The position numbers were made by a program, and so were the translations under genes. From the NCBI GenBank assembly GCA_949152475.1, contig OX424564.1, forward strand, positions 32,238,165 to 32,302,164: 64,000 nt of DNA, given 5' to 3'. Source of the stretch: Terebella lapidaria (lineage: Eukaryota; Annelida; Polychaeta; Terebellida; Terebellidae). Shown one piece after another: positions 13,301 through 28,157 of this stretch (positions are counted from its first letter, which is position 1; every line of letters starts with the position of its first letter). The notes under the pieces were generated by a model. The model saw only the letters and a list, made by a program, of their open reading frames with translations, was not told where the DNA came from and did no database searches.

Positions 13301-15529
13301 CAGTTTTGTTTCGGGTGCAACTGGCGTTAGACCATTAGTGTGTCAACTTCCAAACGGGGGAAACCATTTGTGCCGTGACAATGGTACCCCCTTCTGTTGT
13401 TATAAACGATTTCGTTAAAAGTTTTCGAGGACTTTTTACCCCCATGATGCATTCACCCTTCCTAACTGCAAAGAAGAATCGTAACAAGTGTCTTCTAGCC
13501 CCGAACCTCAAATATGCGGTAGACTTTTAGTAGCTTTCTCGATTTGTCAACCAGTCGTTTATGTGCCGGGGCTTTCCAACTTTGATATATATGATTTCCA
13601 GCTGTAACCCAATATGGGAACCCCTGCTGACTGAACTGGCAAGTAGGTTTCCACCCATGAAAGAACATACAGATCCATGCAGGTGTTCGTTTTATTGAAT
13701 AAAAAACTTTTGGCAAGTTTCCGTGAGGGGTGTCTTTAGATATGATGGACTTAGACATATGTAAATCCATAATTACTCCGCGTTCCAACTCCACGGGGGT
13801 CCCGAAGGGAGTTATGGTAAAATTTTAGGGGAAAGAGTCCATATATTCTACCTTGTGGGACCGCAATAAAACCCTAGAAATTATCAGTGTCAACCCTACA
13901 TTTCTGTCAAAACATATACGAAGCGACAATGAAAGGGGGTCGATTATAATGAGTGCGATATTTCTTACGCAAAAACACGTAGATAGTGGCGAATATAAGG
14001 GCAGAGTTGACATGCGACATTGAATTATTGCGTGGCCGAGGGGAAAACACATGTCTTTTCGACGATAAATTCTTAAAATTATATTATTTTCAAATTGTTT
14101 TCAACGCAAAATACGTGTACTGAATAATAAAGTGTACTGAATGCCTACACGCTGCTCATATCCTTAGGTATATGTCTGATACAATTGGCATAAGGGGAAA
14201 GTAATTAAACAGTCACATACATACTCGTAAACATATCCAAATAAATTACTAAAAATCACCAAAAACTTGTTTTTCCAAATCGAATAGCCCATTTTATTTT
14301 GATGAAAAAAACGAGAAAAACGAAATGATACATGATTGTGGCAAGTTGATGTGAGCTAAATATGCTACCAACTATTTAACGGCCCGCGGTTGATACATAT
14401 GTCCAACACTTGCACATGAATTGGTGCACAAAGTTGAACAAAATGCCGAACAATAAATGTGATATACCAACGAGAAGAAGCCGACTGACTGCAGTCGAGC
14501 CACCTGCTGTTGTTGCGGGTGTATATCGGCCAATAATTCCTGGAGAATATCTTTTGTTCGCAAGTTCTCCATGCTACGCTTTGTGGAGCAACGTGTTATT
14601 GATGCGTTCAGCGCAGTGTGATACCGTTTGATTTATTCTCTCGCTGGCCAAAGGCTAAGAACTGACATCATGTTGTCGCGGATGAAACCACGAATAACTG
14701 GTTTCATTTTGTTAGAAAAAGCCAATTTCTAGAGTTGCCTATGCTGGGGCTTTTATGGGCGAAACAACATCGAAGAACATTGCATAATGCCTTCGACTAG
14801 TTTTAATTATCTTGGCCGTTGGTGTACCTTGACTTTCGTCTTAGAATTATGGCGATGTGCTTTTTGTATGTACCATGTGACATGGTATATGTGCTGCTTT
14901 TGGGCGACAAAAAAAAGAGTTTTCTGAATAGGTTTTACGCTTGTTTGAGTTTACACGTGTAAATTTTCGAACAGTCATCTGATTTCTTTTTTTTTTTTTG
15001 CAAAGTTCTAAATGTTGTAGAATACATTACAGTCACGTAAAAACGAGAATAAATTTTGGTTTTATGTGTGGCATTGAAAAGTAAAGTGGTGGGATCGTTT
15101 TCGCCAGCTTGGGTCATGAGCTGTTACAATGGAGAGAAATAATCGGATGCTATTGCGCATTATTTATGTTTCTTGAACTAATACATGTCTATTTGTCACG
15201 TATATGTGTTCCTTTGTAGCACACTGACTGTGAAATGGCAGGAAAATATAAGTAATGAATAATTCTGATGGTACATTAACGTGTTTTTACATTTCTTGTG
15301 AAGTTGAGGCTATATAATATATTGGAGCGACATCATATATCCAAACTATATAATATATCAGCCGATGACTAACGATCCAGTTATTGGCGTAGATACAAAT
15401 GATTACATATGAACTGTCTTGATCAAAACGTGGAAAGAAAAGTAGAATGCAGCCATGAACTACGAGAATCCGGAAGACAAACACCAGGACCTGTTGTTGA
15501 TTTGTCCTACAGAAACAGAACAGCTTGTA
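10346..15529. other. AT-rich non-coding DNA, no gene recognised
   Basis: No exon, RNA gene or transposon end could be supported. Small features only: a triplicated GTGCTCTATA word near 12030-12067, and an open minus-strand frame of 99 codons at 13495-13794 with no recognisable domain. Confidence 0.5.
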
Positions 15530-16970
15530 CCTACGTAAAAATCCGAGGTCCCTCCCAGTTCGCTCATTAGTGAGAACTCGACGATAAACCCCTACCCGAG
15601 AGCGTCTGTTTTACACTTGCACGAGCTGGCAAAGGCCACGCTCGCCTAAATGATGTCTACGTTCTATCAAGTCGACACTTCCCTTCGCAGATACCGACAC
15701 ATCCTCCAGACGCCGTGGCGCCAGTTTCCTCCACCCCCACCCACCGTCCCGGAAACTCACGAGGTCCCCCCGAAGCGGACAGGGGCGAACACGTGTAAAA
15801 CTGGCTGTCCAGAATCTTGTCAGACAGCGTGTCTTGGCCTCGGACGTGTTCCGTACGCGGGCGGAATTTTTCCGAGTTTGTCGAACACGCGACTATCTCC
15901 GGGTATGGGGGTATGAAGGGACGGTCTCGGATAATCCCAAGAGAATATGGGTGGGAGCGCGGAAAATACCCGATTTCTCCTAATTATATAGCTTATAATA
16001 GATAGGTCTGCTTCGCTCGTTTGTCCGTTTGTTCAGTAGTCCTCTATCCAAAGCGGAACATGAATTTTCATTATCCAAATTTCCGCCCCTGGGGTGGTGG
16101 ACCTCGGGGTGAGGGGTCTCAGGGGTCGTACGCCCTGCCCGTCTGGGAGCTGCGGGGGTCTGACGCTACCGGGCGGGCTTCGCCGCGTACTGCGGCACCA
16201 ATCGCCGAGGTGCCCCGCCCAGGCTCCGAGTCGTCTAGTATGACGGACCGATCCGGAATCCCAACCCCGGTCGACTTCGATAATCTTTCAATCGACGAGG
16301 ATCGCACTGGCTTAGGCTCTGCATGCGTGGATTTATTATCATATCTATAGTCGTGTCGGCAGTCAAGAGGCACCCCCGTGGTACATCGTGCGGCTCCGCT
16401 CAGCGGCCGCGAACATAATATGATTGATGTAGCAAAATGATTGACGACGAACGCAACCCGGACGATAAACGTCATAATCAAGCGACCGAGTCATAACTAC
16501 TGATAAACATCGCGTCTCCGATCCGTGTGTCTGGGACTGGTTATGCGTGGATCCCTTGCATCCGGTCCGTGAAATCCACGCTTATATTAGTATTGACATT
16601 TGCAAGGTTCATTTACTGGCGTGGCCGATTCACGCTGTGCGGTTTTACCGAGGCGTGTATGAAGGTTAAATACCCCTATTATCGCCACGTCTCGCGAGAG
16701 CGCCGAACATTTCTAGCGGGTCGCGGTCGGAAAACGAACAGACTTCGTGACTCCTTGTCCTGCAATTGTTAACATTTCTTGTCGTACATCTCTCCGACTT
16801 GTACAGCAAAAATATAATCCCGCTGGCTCGCATTGCATGTCGGGAGTCGCGTTTCCGACCTGGAACGCTAATCTGAATGGCGAAAGACGTCACTTCCGTT
16901 CTACGTCAAACGCCGCCTGTTGGCGCCTTCGTGATTTACAAACGGTCTATCGATGGATGTTGCCCGGTCA
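15530..16970. promoter_or_regulatory. CpG-island-like region, candidate promoter or first exon
   Basis: A GC- and CpG-rich stretch stands out from AT-rich surroundings. At its right side a CRE-like GACGTCAC (16886-16893) overlaps an ETS-like CACTTCCG (16891-16898), a pairing common in animal core promoters. GCATGTCGGGAGTCG near 16835 resembles a Staf/ZNF143 core. Two plus-strand frames (88 codons at 15650-15916; 109 codons at 16021-16350) and one minus-strand frame (120 codons at 16119-16481) exist, but none has a recognisable domain and they overlap on both strands. I can see no convincing splice donor that would make any of them a first exon. Confidence 0.33.
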
Positions 16971-19900
16971 TTGATATATCATAGACCCTAACAACTGTTT
17001 CTGGAGTCTAGTCGGAGATTTTTGTAGAATTTTTACGCGACGTGCCGTATGTTTATTATGCCCCCGTGATACTATTAAGAAAGCAGTTAATTTTCGCTAG
17101 AAAAACAAACAGCGTACAAGATCATATGCCGTTCTTTGTTGCAGTCCACTTCATTCAATTATTAATCACATTAATCACTGAGGTGTTGACGGGACCGACT
17201 CATCTCATGTTCCGCATTTTAAGGACTCCCATAGCTCGCGTGTTAGCGGGTTTATGATTAGCGAGATCTTATTGGAATTGACTGATTTATAAAATGTTGA
17301 CGGAGTCGGAACATTAAGTGCTACATGTGTTTACATTGGCTACGATTAAGTGCGAAATACACCGTGAACAGAGCCCTATAGGAGGGCAGAAAAACAGAAG
17401 GTTTTCTTGAACGATTGTATTCTAAGTACGGACGGGCAAAGCAGCTAATATAAAAAGAACCGAATTCCGCACAAATAATGTTTGTTCAAAATGAGATATG
17501 GTATCGACGAAAAACGAAATGAGAGAGTGTGTGTTTGTTCTGTTTTCTCTAACATCACACTGAATACCGTCATGATGTCGAATTTATCAGGGCTTACAAA
17601 CCACATACAGGGCGTTATTTACTAGTATATTGTTGTTGTGGATCAAAGGAAGAATGATAAATTAGACCACTGATAACGACGGTTTTCATAACAAACGTTC
17701 GTTTTCGAGCGGCATAACTCAATCCATTTACACTAGTACTTATTATTGTTATTGCATCTTGCCGTTGGCTGAAAAAAATGACAAGAAACCCGAAGAAGAA
17801 AACGTGTATACATTGTTGGGTGGTTCATAACTCATGAAATCAAATGATCAATTCACAATCCGCGTATATCTCCAATCAAATCGCCTAAATTATGACAGTG
17901 ATGATGTTTACATACGTGTCAGCGGCGTTCCCGCCATGTATTCCCGCTGTCAAAGGTCACCTGGTGCGCCCCCGCGGGATGGCCCCTGGATTCCTAGGGT
18001 CGGGGTCAACACCTCCAGGCCAGGAGGCCTTCCAATGTTTTGTCTACCACTGACCGGGGTGTTTTCACTGGGTAATTGTTATCATAATATAATGTATGTG
18101 TGGGTTTGATTTGACACGGCGATCAGTGTACATGTATTAATGTCTCGCTGACACAGGGCTCAATTTAAGAGTAAAAATCGTGTAATATAAATTATATTTT
18201 AAGTGCAAGCGGGATTGAGTTTTGGGGGGTGTTATTTCAGTACATAAAATCAAACCAACCCAACGTGTGTTTAATTCATTAAATGACATGATATGACATC
18301 CGTATGTATATAATAAGATATTAATAAAACATATTAAGATATATAATAAGATATTAATAAAACATATCACTGATTGCCACTTGAAGAGTAACTCTGATTT
18401 TTCCAACTCGTTTACACTGTGATAATGTGTATGCTGATAATCATATATCATCCATATATGCTGATAATTTTGTGATGCTGGTATCGTTCTATAACTTGGT
18501 ATACTGCACCTGAGTGTCAAACGGCAGTTTTCGTTCAAATTGAAGACTTCCATCGCAGTAGAAGTTTGCAATCTATTTATAATTTAGCCATTATTTAGTC
18601 ATCAATTTCTGGGTCTGCACAAAGTTTTGTGCATTTGCTCGGTTTTGTAGCGGTGCAATCTTTTCGAATCAACACGTTTGTAGAATACACCCAGTGTGAC
18701 ACCAGGACCAAAATTACAACGATACTTCGAATCAGCCCTGATTCGAATCTTGATGGATGTGAACAGAACCAAATGCTCGAGATCCCGTTTTGGGCTGAAA
18801 TTTAACATTGGGTTAGATTGCCAACTTCTTCAATTTTTACGATAGAAGTCTGAAAATCTGTAGATAATTGACAGTTGACTCCCAGGTGAAGTATGCCAGG
18901 TTATAGAATGATAACATTTAGCTACGCGAAAATATCGTCAGAAACCGGTGTAAAGAAGTTAAAAAATCAGAGTATGTGATTATATATTTATTATAACGGT
19001 TGCACGGTTTTATGCTCCATAATAGGATATAATTATCAAGATAGAAAGACAATGAAGACATTTAGCCAGGAGCTGGCAATATACTATATGACAATACTGT
19101 ATGCATATTAAACACAACATATAAACACATCATATAGAACAAAAGGAACATGATTGTCTTCTTAATGATCGGTAATGACTCCGATGCGCTTTCGTTTGTT
19201 ATTCGATTGGTTTTGTATATCATGATGTGACATCCATTATAAGTGTTGCCTTTGAAAACATACACGGACTCAAACAAACACCACAATTCGTTCCTTGTAA
19301 GACAAATAGGGCCTACGCCTTGTTTGATGGGTACCATATCCAGCGAATGTGATTATATATTCACGGATGCGTCTCCGTCACTGTCCGATGTCATGTTCGG
19401 TGAATTCTCGTACCAGCCCACACTCGATTATTCAAGATGTCCTCTCTGATGAATGGACCGCGCCATACAAACAAACCTGAATAATTTAGTCCCTAATGCA
19501 CTGTAGTTGGGTATCATTTAACAATTATATGCGGGTATTACCCAATACCGGGTTAATAATTCAAGACGCTTGACCAAACAATTACCTGATTGTCATGTTT
19601 ACTCCACTTTCGCCTCTGATATACGTATTGCATCCTTTTGTTGTGACATTCAATGCGCTTTCACTAAAAGCCGCTCATTACGGTGCCAAAATACGCTATA
19701 ATTTACCCATTTTCAGGTATGAAAAGCCAACGGTATACATCCGACATACAAAGGGTAGTTTCGTCAAAATGAACGCCTAGATGTGGAAATAACGTGATAA
19801 GAGTTTTCGTGCAAGTTGAACACAAAAGAAAGCATTTGACACAAAGGACTTGCAAATGAGCCATCTATATACAGATTGTTGGGTATACGACAAAACAGAC

Positions 19901-22900
19901 ACGTATAGCATTAACATACCAATGTAGTGAATATTTTGAGGCCACCAGCATCTAACATACAATTATCCACGTTGAAAATGAGGGCACGGAGTGTTTTCGT
20001 ACCGTTTAAAAAGCTGAAACGGTATTTTCAACTTGGTCCAGATTCGCGCTTGCATTTTAGCATTGGAAGCCCATTTATTTTGAACTAAAGAGACGGGGTA
20101 CAAATTTGTGGTGTCCATTGTCACCACGGGGGGTCTGATTTTCTCATGTTTTCAGAAACCGTACACGACAGTTTTTAAATGCTAATGATCTGTTTTACAC
20201 CAACATACCAAGTATAATTGTATCGTTTGTGAAATGCCCTGTTAATGTTGATGACAAACATTAGTGTACTTTGTGCAATTTGTGATTTCTTTTGATGTCA
20301 GAGCCGCTCTGCAATGAAATTAGACATTTGGGTATGTTTGGAGTTTACCGTATTTCAAATTTTGAACGGGAAATCCGAATATAAGTCCTGTTTTCGAAAG
20401 TTGTGTCCATAAAGTTCAGAGACGGTACAGGGCATTATCGTACAACTTGAAAACTTTTCTACAAAATTTCAAGCTTGTATCTAAAAAAAAAAAAAAAAAA
20501 AGAACCCCAATGTTGTATTTCAGACCCAAATGGGATTTCGGAAATCTGACCAAATTCGGCCATGATCATATCGAATAGGAATAAAGTAAAATGGTGCAAT
20601 TTCGAGATAGAAGACACCATTTTGTGTTGTCCAGCCACATGCACATACTGGTACCAAGGACTCGCTGACCCGCAAATTGAGCAACTGCATCATGTGTTTG
20701 GATGCAATGCTGCCATGAAAGGTCTATAGCTTAGTACTTGTACCTTTGTGCCCTAGTACCTCTGGGTGAAGTTTGTCACTCAAGTAACAAACATATATGA
20801 GTGTTGCTGAATTATGGGCAAAAGTGTACCGGTATGTAAGCAGGTAAAATCATCCTAGTATGAATGCCACGCTTAAACTCATAATGTTAAAATCGTAGGT
20901 TAAAACTTCCAATAATAGCGTGAGAAAATATATTTAATGTCTCCTATATTTACAATTGAATCAAAGCATACATACAACTACAATTCGCTTCAATTGTTCA
21001 GCGCAAAATCCCGGCTGAAATGTTGTCATTGAATTATCATTCTAGTTCCATTATGATATAACAATAACAATATCATTCGTGCATATTACATGTGTATATA
21101 AACTATAATAATAGAATACACAATTATACATTGAACCCCCCCCCCCCCCCGCCCTCATCCATATATTTGTCACTAGAGCACGCGTAGAATTAAACTCGAT
21201 AAATTATGTTCAGTTTTGATAAAAATTCGATGCCCTTTATCGGTGTGTCTGGATTCAAATTTTGAAAGAGTTAGATTTCGCCAATTCTTTCAACCATGTC
21301 TTTGGCGTTTATGATATTTAAACGTACCGATACCAACACAGTCCCTACATGATAGCGCACCAGTTCAAAAAAATAATTTGCGGCTATATGCATTACAAAA
21401 TTTCATAATTATAACGAATACTGTTGTATTGTCTTTGTGAAAATCAAAATAACAATGGTGTTACATTCAGCTAAATGTATTCATTACAACGTCCGTCACA
21501 TACATATAAAATAGCACGTATCACAACAGACGAACGATCATTACTCAGTACCAGTTTTTATCTGCAGTATTTCAGCAAACATTTTCGTAGAGGCGGATCA
21601 AGCCACTCGCATCAAAAGCAAACACACCATCGAGCGAGCCTTTGTTGTCGAATATCTCCGCTCTTCAGCGGGTGACAGGCGGTTTGTTTTTATCCTCCAT
21701 CCCTTCCCCCCTCCCCCACAACCCCATGGAAAACGCTTATCAAGCCCTCTTCACCCTGTGTCAGTGACAGCGATCAAAGCCGTCCCATCCTGTTATCTCG
21801 TGTCAAACTCCTGTTTCTTTCCCATACAGCTACGAATACGTTATGATGTCACGGGCGACGATCATTATGATGATGTTGATGTATGAAAACTTATCACATT
21901 CGTGACACAGATGGAGAAGTCGTCGTATTTGCAGCAAATCAAGACATGTGACATATATATAAGTACGATGTAAAGGATGATATAAAAATGTATAAGATAC
22001 ATGCAATTGACACCAATTGTTAATGACATCACGATAATATCTTCATTTATTAAGATATCTGTACTATAATTAAGTTTATACATTCATGCATACTATTTAT
22101 ATATTATAGCTCAATTTATATATTATTGTATATTATATATTGCTAAACTGTAATCTTTAAAACATACTACTTCACATTATGAACTATTTCGAAAGCACAA
22201 AATACCCCCAAAGTATTAAATTAATAGATGAATGTATCATGCCCAAGCAGTGTACATATTTTCAAGAAGTTTTTTTTAGTTAACATGTGTTCTCCAATTT
22301 GAATTTGCGAGCCACCCCTAGGCTCCTTTCCATTTGTCCCATCCTATACTGCACGCAATGACCGCGGGTTCCAGATACATTGACCAACGGAGGGCATTGA
22401 AACTTGCGACTATTTGCATCCAGCACGACATGTAAACAATGGGTTCTGATAACGCTTATCACATTGTGAGGTAGGATCGACGGACTATTTGCGATATCAC
22501 CCCCCCCCCCCTCCCTCTCCCACCTCCGAAACCCCCTGTCCAGAAGCTCTCTCTCGCGACAGCCTTTATAATGCATTAGGTTTAGCCCTCACAACTGCCT
22601 CAAAAATGACAACTCGATGTTATTAATCAAATAACAGTTGCTTTGATGTCCAACAGCCGACTTCGTGTAAAAGCGGTCATCACCTCAATGACAAGAAAAA
22701 GTACTCGTTTACATTCGCTTCAGCTTAGCGGAACCCCCTATCTCTAGTGAGGCGGTCAGTGTCAATATATACCGATATTACAGCGTGTCACCAGATAAAT
22801 AGTAATGTGGAGGCCAGCGACCGAAATTTGGACAAGTGCTTGGAGTGTCCGATATTGGCACTGACTTGGAAATAATGCCAATTATGGGGTTTCTTTTTAT

Positions 22901-25900
22901 CGTACGCACGGATATTACAGTTTTTTCTGGGTCTATCTGGCCTTTGTCAGTCAGATCAAAGGCTTTGTCAAGCACTCTCACGGGCCGTAACATCTACTTT
23001 AAATGGAACGTTTTCAATAAGGCAGAACGCGAGTGCTGTTATCAACTGTTATCAACGGTGTGACGTCACTTCTACAATCTGATAACACTACTGAAAATCA
23101 TGTCAGCCTGTGAAATGACAGGCATAATTTGCGATTATTTTGCATGTATTTCTGGAAGATATTGAATGCATGATAACGAATGCTTGAAACATGTCAATTA
23201 TCTTGTATTTCAAACCACATTTCGTTAATGGACATGAGGTGTATTTTGTGATTTTATCGGTTTTTCGATCGGACAAAACGCTGAAAGTGACAAGTTAAAC
23301 AAGAAAGTCAAGGCGATAAACAGTGTATGATACATGTGTCTGACTGGGGCTGATAAGATCAAACTACCGTGGGAAAGACTTCTTGCATGATATTCAAAAC
23401 AGCAGTAACGTTGTACCATATTTTCTTTGGAGAAGAAAAATTTCTTTTGAAAATTATAAATATAGATTAGATGTGAAAAAAACCAAATATAGGCATGTTA
23501 TTTGTATTTTTGTTATTTAACACATCATCGGGTTTCTTTTTATATATACTTGTGACTATTCGAGCTTCTTGTTCACTGAGGATCATCGACTTTCTGAGAC
23601 GTGTTATCTATAACTAGTCATATATCTGCACAATAGATATCTCGACATCTAATTTTGATTCCAAACCATGGATTTTTTTTTCAATATGAAGTACACGCTT
23701 GGCGAATAAGAAAAACTGAACGTGTTGGCGGACGGCAGATCTATATAGCCCATATTTCCTGCCCGGTTTGTGGCACTCAAGCACGTTATTACACATTCCC
23801 ACCCAAACACGATGCACGTCTAATAGAACCAAATAACACTACTTATTTATGAACTAGATAGAAAACAATATCTCATTTTTTGTAGTCAGGTCAGAAAAAA
23901 CTGAAAAGAATCAGAATTTTATTCGCATGTATCACGGAGCAACATGTCTTGTAAATGAATCTAGACTGTATCATTGTTGACGAATTGTATTCATGGATAG
24001 CAACATAACAAGAAATACATGTGGAATGTTGGCATACGAAAAAGTAGTGCCATCTATCTAACATAACATACCGTTACTCGGTTTGATAATTTTCACACTC
24101 GATTCGGTTCAAGGAAGATTATTTCCACCACAACTATTCACAAATATTTCAAAAAAAAATTATGATTTGATGAAATTTATGGTAATATCTCACTTTTGCA
24201 ATGATGGTATCATATGAACGTACATGTACATGGATCCGTTCATAACATTTCTTCATTTTGCAGGATAGTAAAATACATCGGTCCAGTTCAACACTATGCA
24301 AATAGCCAAATACCTTTATCAGCACGCGTACATGGCGATTATAATCAATTTTGTTTGATCGCCTTGTCCGCGATGCGCTAATCATGTTTTGATACCTGAA
24401 ATATGTGTAGGCCTACGTCCAATCCCTCGCAACAGAGAGAAAAAAAACCTTGACCTAACCGCTGGACAACAAGTATACATGTAGATACACGGACATTTGT
24501 CAGGTTTTCTTATCGTCAAGAAATTTACAAGGTGTTGCCCACAAAGATGCCGCTACCTTTGTTTGACATTTCCAATCTTCCTTGTCGGTAATACTTAAAA
24601 TAATTATCGGTCCTCGAGTGCAATTGGCCGGTATTTTGATGTGGTTTGACCAGCAACGGTCGTCATCTTGGATGTGATTACGAGTAATCCGACTTGAGAG
24701 TTGTGCGGGGATCTTTCATGTCCAACGTGTAGGCGACATGGCTAATCTCTGTGAAATGGAACCGAAAATATTGTAACGATTAAATATACCTACATTACAA
24801 GGTGAAAACACATGTATGTACATACACTATTCCTTGTAAGAAATATTTTAACTTTCAAACAAATTCATGTATACGGTCAGCATTTCAATCATCAAGTTAG
24901 TCATACACTAGGTTTTACTCTGATTTTTTTTAGCCAGTTCATACATGTAATGACCTGGCATTGAAATGTCGTGGAGAGTTCTTTCATACACCAAAAATAA
25001 TCATACTTTTTGGGCGCCTGGATGGAATAGGGATAGAAGCTGTGAGGCAGTATTTATTATTTATTATCCAATGAAAATATTAAAAAATGTATTTGGTGAA
25101 AAAATAAATTAGAATAAGATAACTTTGTCAATCGCAAAACTTATATGGGAAATGCATTCCACCTAAGGTGAGTTTGAAGTATGTATTTCACGGTGACATT
25201 AATTTTACAACTACTCTTTGGAGTATCGAAGATCTGTATATCGTTTCCACGACTTATGACATGTCTAATCCTATATATTTTGATGATTTAGACACGCACA
25301 ATTATGATGATTTAGACACGCACATATACGTTTCAAACCTTGGAGTTGAATTATAACAGAAATACATAACGAGAGACTTCTTATGATAGCCCCCTGGTGT
25401 TAATGATGTATCAACTTTGATCATAATGTAATCATTTTTAACCGACTTTTGTCAAACCACGGAAGCCTTCTGCTTTCCTGTCATCATAATGCAGCCACAC
25501 GGATATTCACGCAGGAATTTTTCAAACTAATTGTTACGGTGGTTGACTATTGCAATGTTTAGGTTTTCCGACTTCGGCATTTTTTACTTTACCAATTCAG
25601 TTGCTGTAAATAGCAATTTATGTTTTAAAAATATATAATTATTTCTATACTTATCCAGATAATTTTAGGAATTATCATTTTATTTCATAATTTAATTTAT
25701 TTTTCGTAACCAGCTATAGAATTGATACTATCGGGTTCATTATTCATAACTTTTGCTTCGGAATCTTCAAACAACAAACCAGTTCCCAAATTAAGGCTCA
25801 GAGACTGACAAATAGGTGATTGAAGACTTGACAAGTTGGCGTCAAAATTATCAACATAATGATCATTTACATGTCGAAGCAATGATGGAGCGTACTATAG

Positions 25901-26779
25901 TCAACAACACTGCAGAATAGAACATCTTCGGAAGAATACTCGAATTTTAAAAAAGGCTCAGACTTCCTCTGTTTCCGGAAGCAGAGCACTGTGTTTGCTG
26001 TCCAAACGCAAAATGTTACAATCAATTGGCCTCAAGATATTCCACAAGTTGTAAAGTATCGGTGTTATTTCATTGTGAAATTATGGGAGTAATATATGGG
26101 GGTACAACAAACAAAATCATACAGAAATGGTACAAACAAAGCAATCCGTTACTATTTAAGGCTTCACAATTTTACAGCAGTACCTGCACTACAAGGGGAA
26201 ATTGGGTTGCTACCATGTGAATTTAGGACATATTTTAGCATGTTAAGATTCTGAAATCACTCAATTAAGAATCGCTTAATAAAAATGGGAAATGGTAGGC
26301 TACCGAAAACTCTTTTTTATATGATTATCAAGCACGTTATCATAGCTGGTGTAGGCTGGACAATTGCCTAGTAAAACATGTTGTGACATTGCTGTTTGTC
26401 AGGAAAAATTGTTAAAACTAGCCGAACAAGAATGGAAGAAACTATGTTTTGCATAAACCAAAATTGAGAGCTTACACTAAATTTCAAAACTGTGTTTTTT
26501 CACTGAGCCATATGTTATAGATCTTCACAATAAGGATATTTGGTCTATAATTGCAAAGAATAGATATCGGTACATCACAATTGTCAATAGAACATCGGCT
26601 GGTTAACCTTTACTGGTTTTCCTCTTGCTGAAAGATTATGCTTTGTTTGTACTTTCGAAGATGAGTTCCATTTTGTATGCTTTTGCCCTAAATAAGATTC
26701 TGAAAAGAAAATGAGAAACTGTGTGATATTAGTGGTGATTTTTCACTAAAGATCAATGGGTACCAATTTATTTTCATGA
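16971..26779. other. AT-rich non-coding DNA, no gene recognised
   Basis: Ten kilobases without an exon I can defend. Local features: a GC-rich island near 17930-18050, a 33-bp direct duplication at 18309-18367, poly(C) runs at 21136-21150 and 22500-22511, a poly(A) run near 20483-20500, and a duplicated 24-bp word (GATGATTTAGACACGCAC) at about 25281-25323. A minus-strand frame of 71 codons at 22778-22993 reads plausibly as protein but matches nothing I recognise. Confidence 0.5.
18309..18367. repeat. Direct duplication, period 33 bp
   Basis: TATAATAAGATATTAATAAA begins at 18309 and again at 18342, so two near-identical copies sit head to tail. It is AT-rich and probably replication slippage. 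Confidence 0.8.
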
Positions 26780-26799
26780 TAAAACAATTGGGAGCTAAT

Positions 26800-27800
26800 A
26801 CCTTGCTTATTATCGACTTTACATCTTGGGAATCACTTGTGCACATATAGGAAATTATGTATATACGCTGAAATTTGTCATGACCTTGAACGTGGCCTTT
26901 GACCTTATTTCAAAGTCAGAGCACAAAATGGTTACTATCTCGCTTATTATCGACTTTACCGCTCAGGAATCAATTGTGCCCACATAGGCAATGATATGTG
27001 CTGAGTATTGTCATGACCTTAAACTTGACCTTTGATCTCATTTTCAAGGTCCAAATAATAGCCAACACAATAGATAATATCTCCCTTGTTATCGACTTTA
27101 CATCTTGGGAATCCATTGTGGACATATTGGGAAATGATGTATGCCGAATATTCTGATGACCTTCAATTTGACCTTTGGTCTCCCCTATTATCGCCTTCAC
27201 AGCTTATGAATAAATTGCGCACATATAAGAGATGTTATATGTTGGATATTCCCTTGACCTTGAACTTGACTACTTGATGGAATCTTCCTAAACATTGTAT
27301 GTTGATACTATGGGATATACCTGGATATACCACAAACTTTTTTTTTCAGAATTTTGATTTTTTTTTCCTTTAATTTTTTCGGCCAATTTTTTCACTTGCT
27401 AATTTTGAAAAGCGATAACTCTATTTTTAAAGGTTACATTCAAATCTTTCTGAAATTCTGAGCAAAAGCTGGGGATGTTCACATTATTTTCAGCATGGCA
27501 GCCAATTTCGACAAAAAAACGCCCACTTTTGCACTATATTCAAATGTTTTCTCCGACGAGACCCCTTGGAGGAATTTTTTGAAACTTTCTATGTTGATAC
27601 TATTGGATAGTCCTTTCACTGTCCCGGGAGTGAAGCGGGATCAAACAAGGATAGTCCCCACAAACCTCGCCTATTATTGACTTTACAGCTTAGGAATCAA
27701 TTGTGATCTAATAGGTCAGAGCGCAAAAGGCTAATATATCGCTTATCGTTGACTTTACAGCTTAGGAATCTGTGGTGAACATACAGAAAATGATGAGGAC
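26800..27800. repeat. Diverged tandem repeat with TTATCGACTTTAC units and TGACC words
   Basis: A phrase related to TTATCGACTTTACAGCTTAG recurs near 26812, 26946, 27092, 27187, 27668 and 27744, each followed by GGAATC-like and ACATA-like words. Most are preceded by runs such as GACCTTGAACTTGACC. Spacing varies from about 75 to 150 bp, with one 480-bp break. That break (27300-27665) contains two copies of a TGTTGATACTAT block. No coding content was found. Confidence 0.65.
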
Positions 27801-27972
27801 AGGGTAGAAGCCTGTTGGTGCTGTGTGTTGTGTATACTTGATTTAACAAACACAGTTTTCAGATTTAACTTCAGAAAAACAAACCATGTTATTCTTGTTC
27901 CACTTCCGTTTCCAACAGTAACCAATTAATGTATCAGAAAATAATACTCATGAAACACATTGTTGTGACCAT

Positions 27973-27988
27973 TCGCCAGATGGCGCTA
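27973..27988 (+). promoter_or_regulatory. Possible CTCF-like site
   Basis: TCGCCAGATGGCGCTA agrees with the animal CTCF core (CCACCAGGGGGCGCTA) at about 12 of 16 positions, including the GGCGCTA end. A single match in 64 kb is weak evidence, and the CGCCAGATGGCG part is also a simple palindrome. Confidence 0.22.
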
Positions 27989-28105
27989 TCATACGGTGCA
28001 CTAACTCACACACATATACTACACTGTGGACCAGTTAAGTATTCTTTAACTATTTGTCAATATTAGCCTGTGAACCCAAATTTGTTTGTTTCTAGCCAAG
28101 CTCCA

Positions 28106-28157
28106 CACAACAGGCGTGCAGGAGTGTGCACACTTCAGCACACCTGTTGTGTAGAAC
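28106..28157. repeat. Short hairpin with palindromic loop
   Basis: CACACAACAGG and CACCTGTTGTGT form the arms of a 52-bp hairpin. The middle contains a second palindrome, GTGTGCACAC. It is too short for a typical miRNA precursor. Function unknown. Confidence 0.6.

Noticed and set aside
13495..13794. 99-codon minus-strand frame as a gene
   Set aside because: No domain, no splice context, and similar chance frames occur throughout the region.
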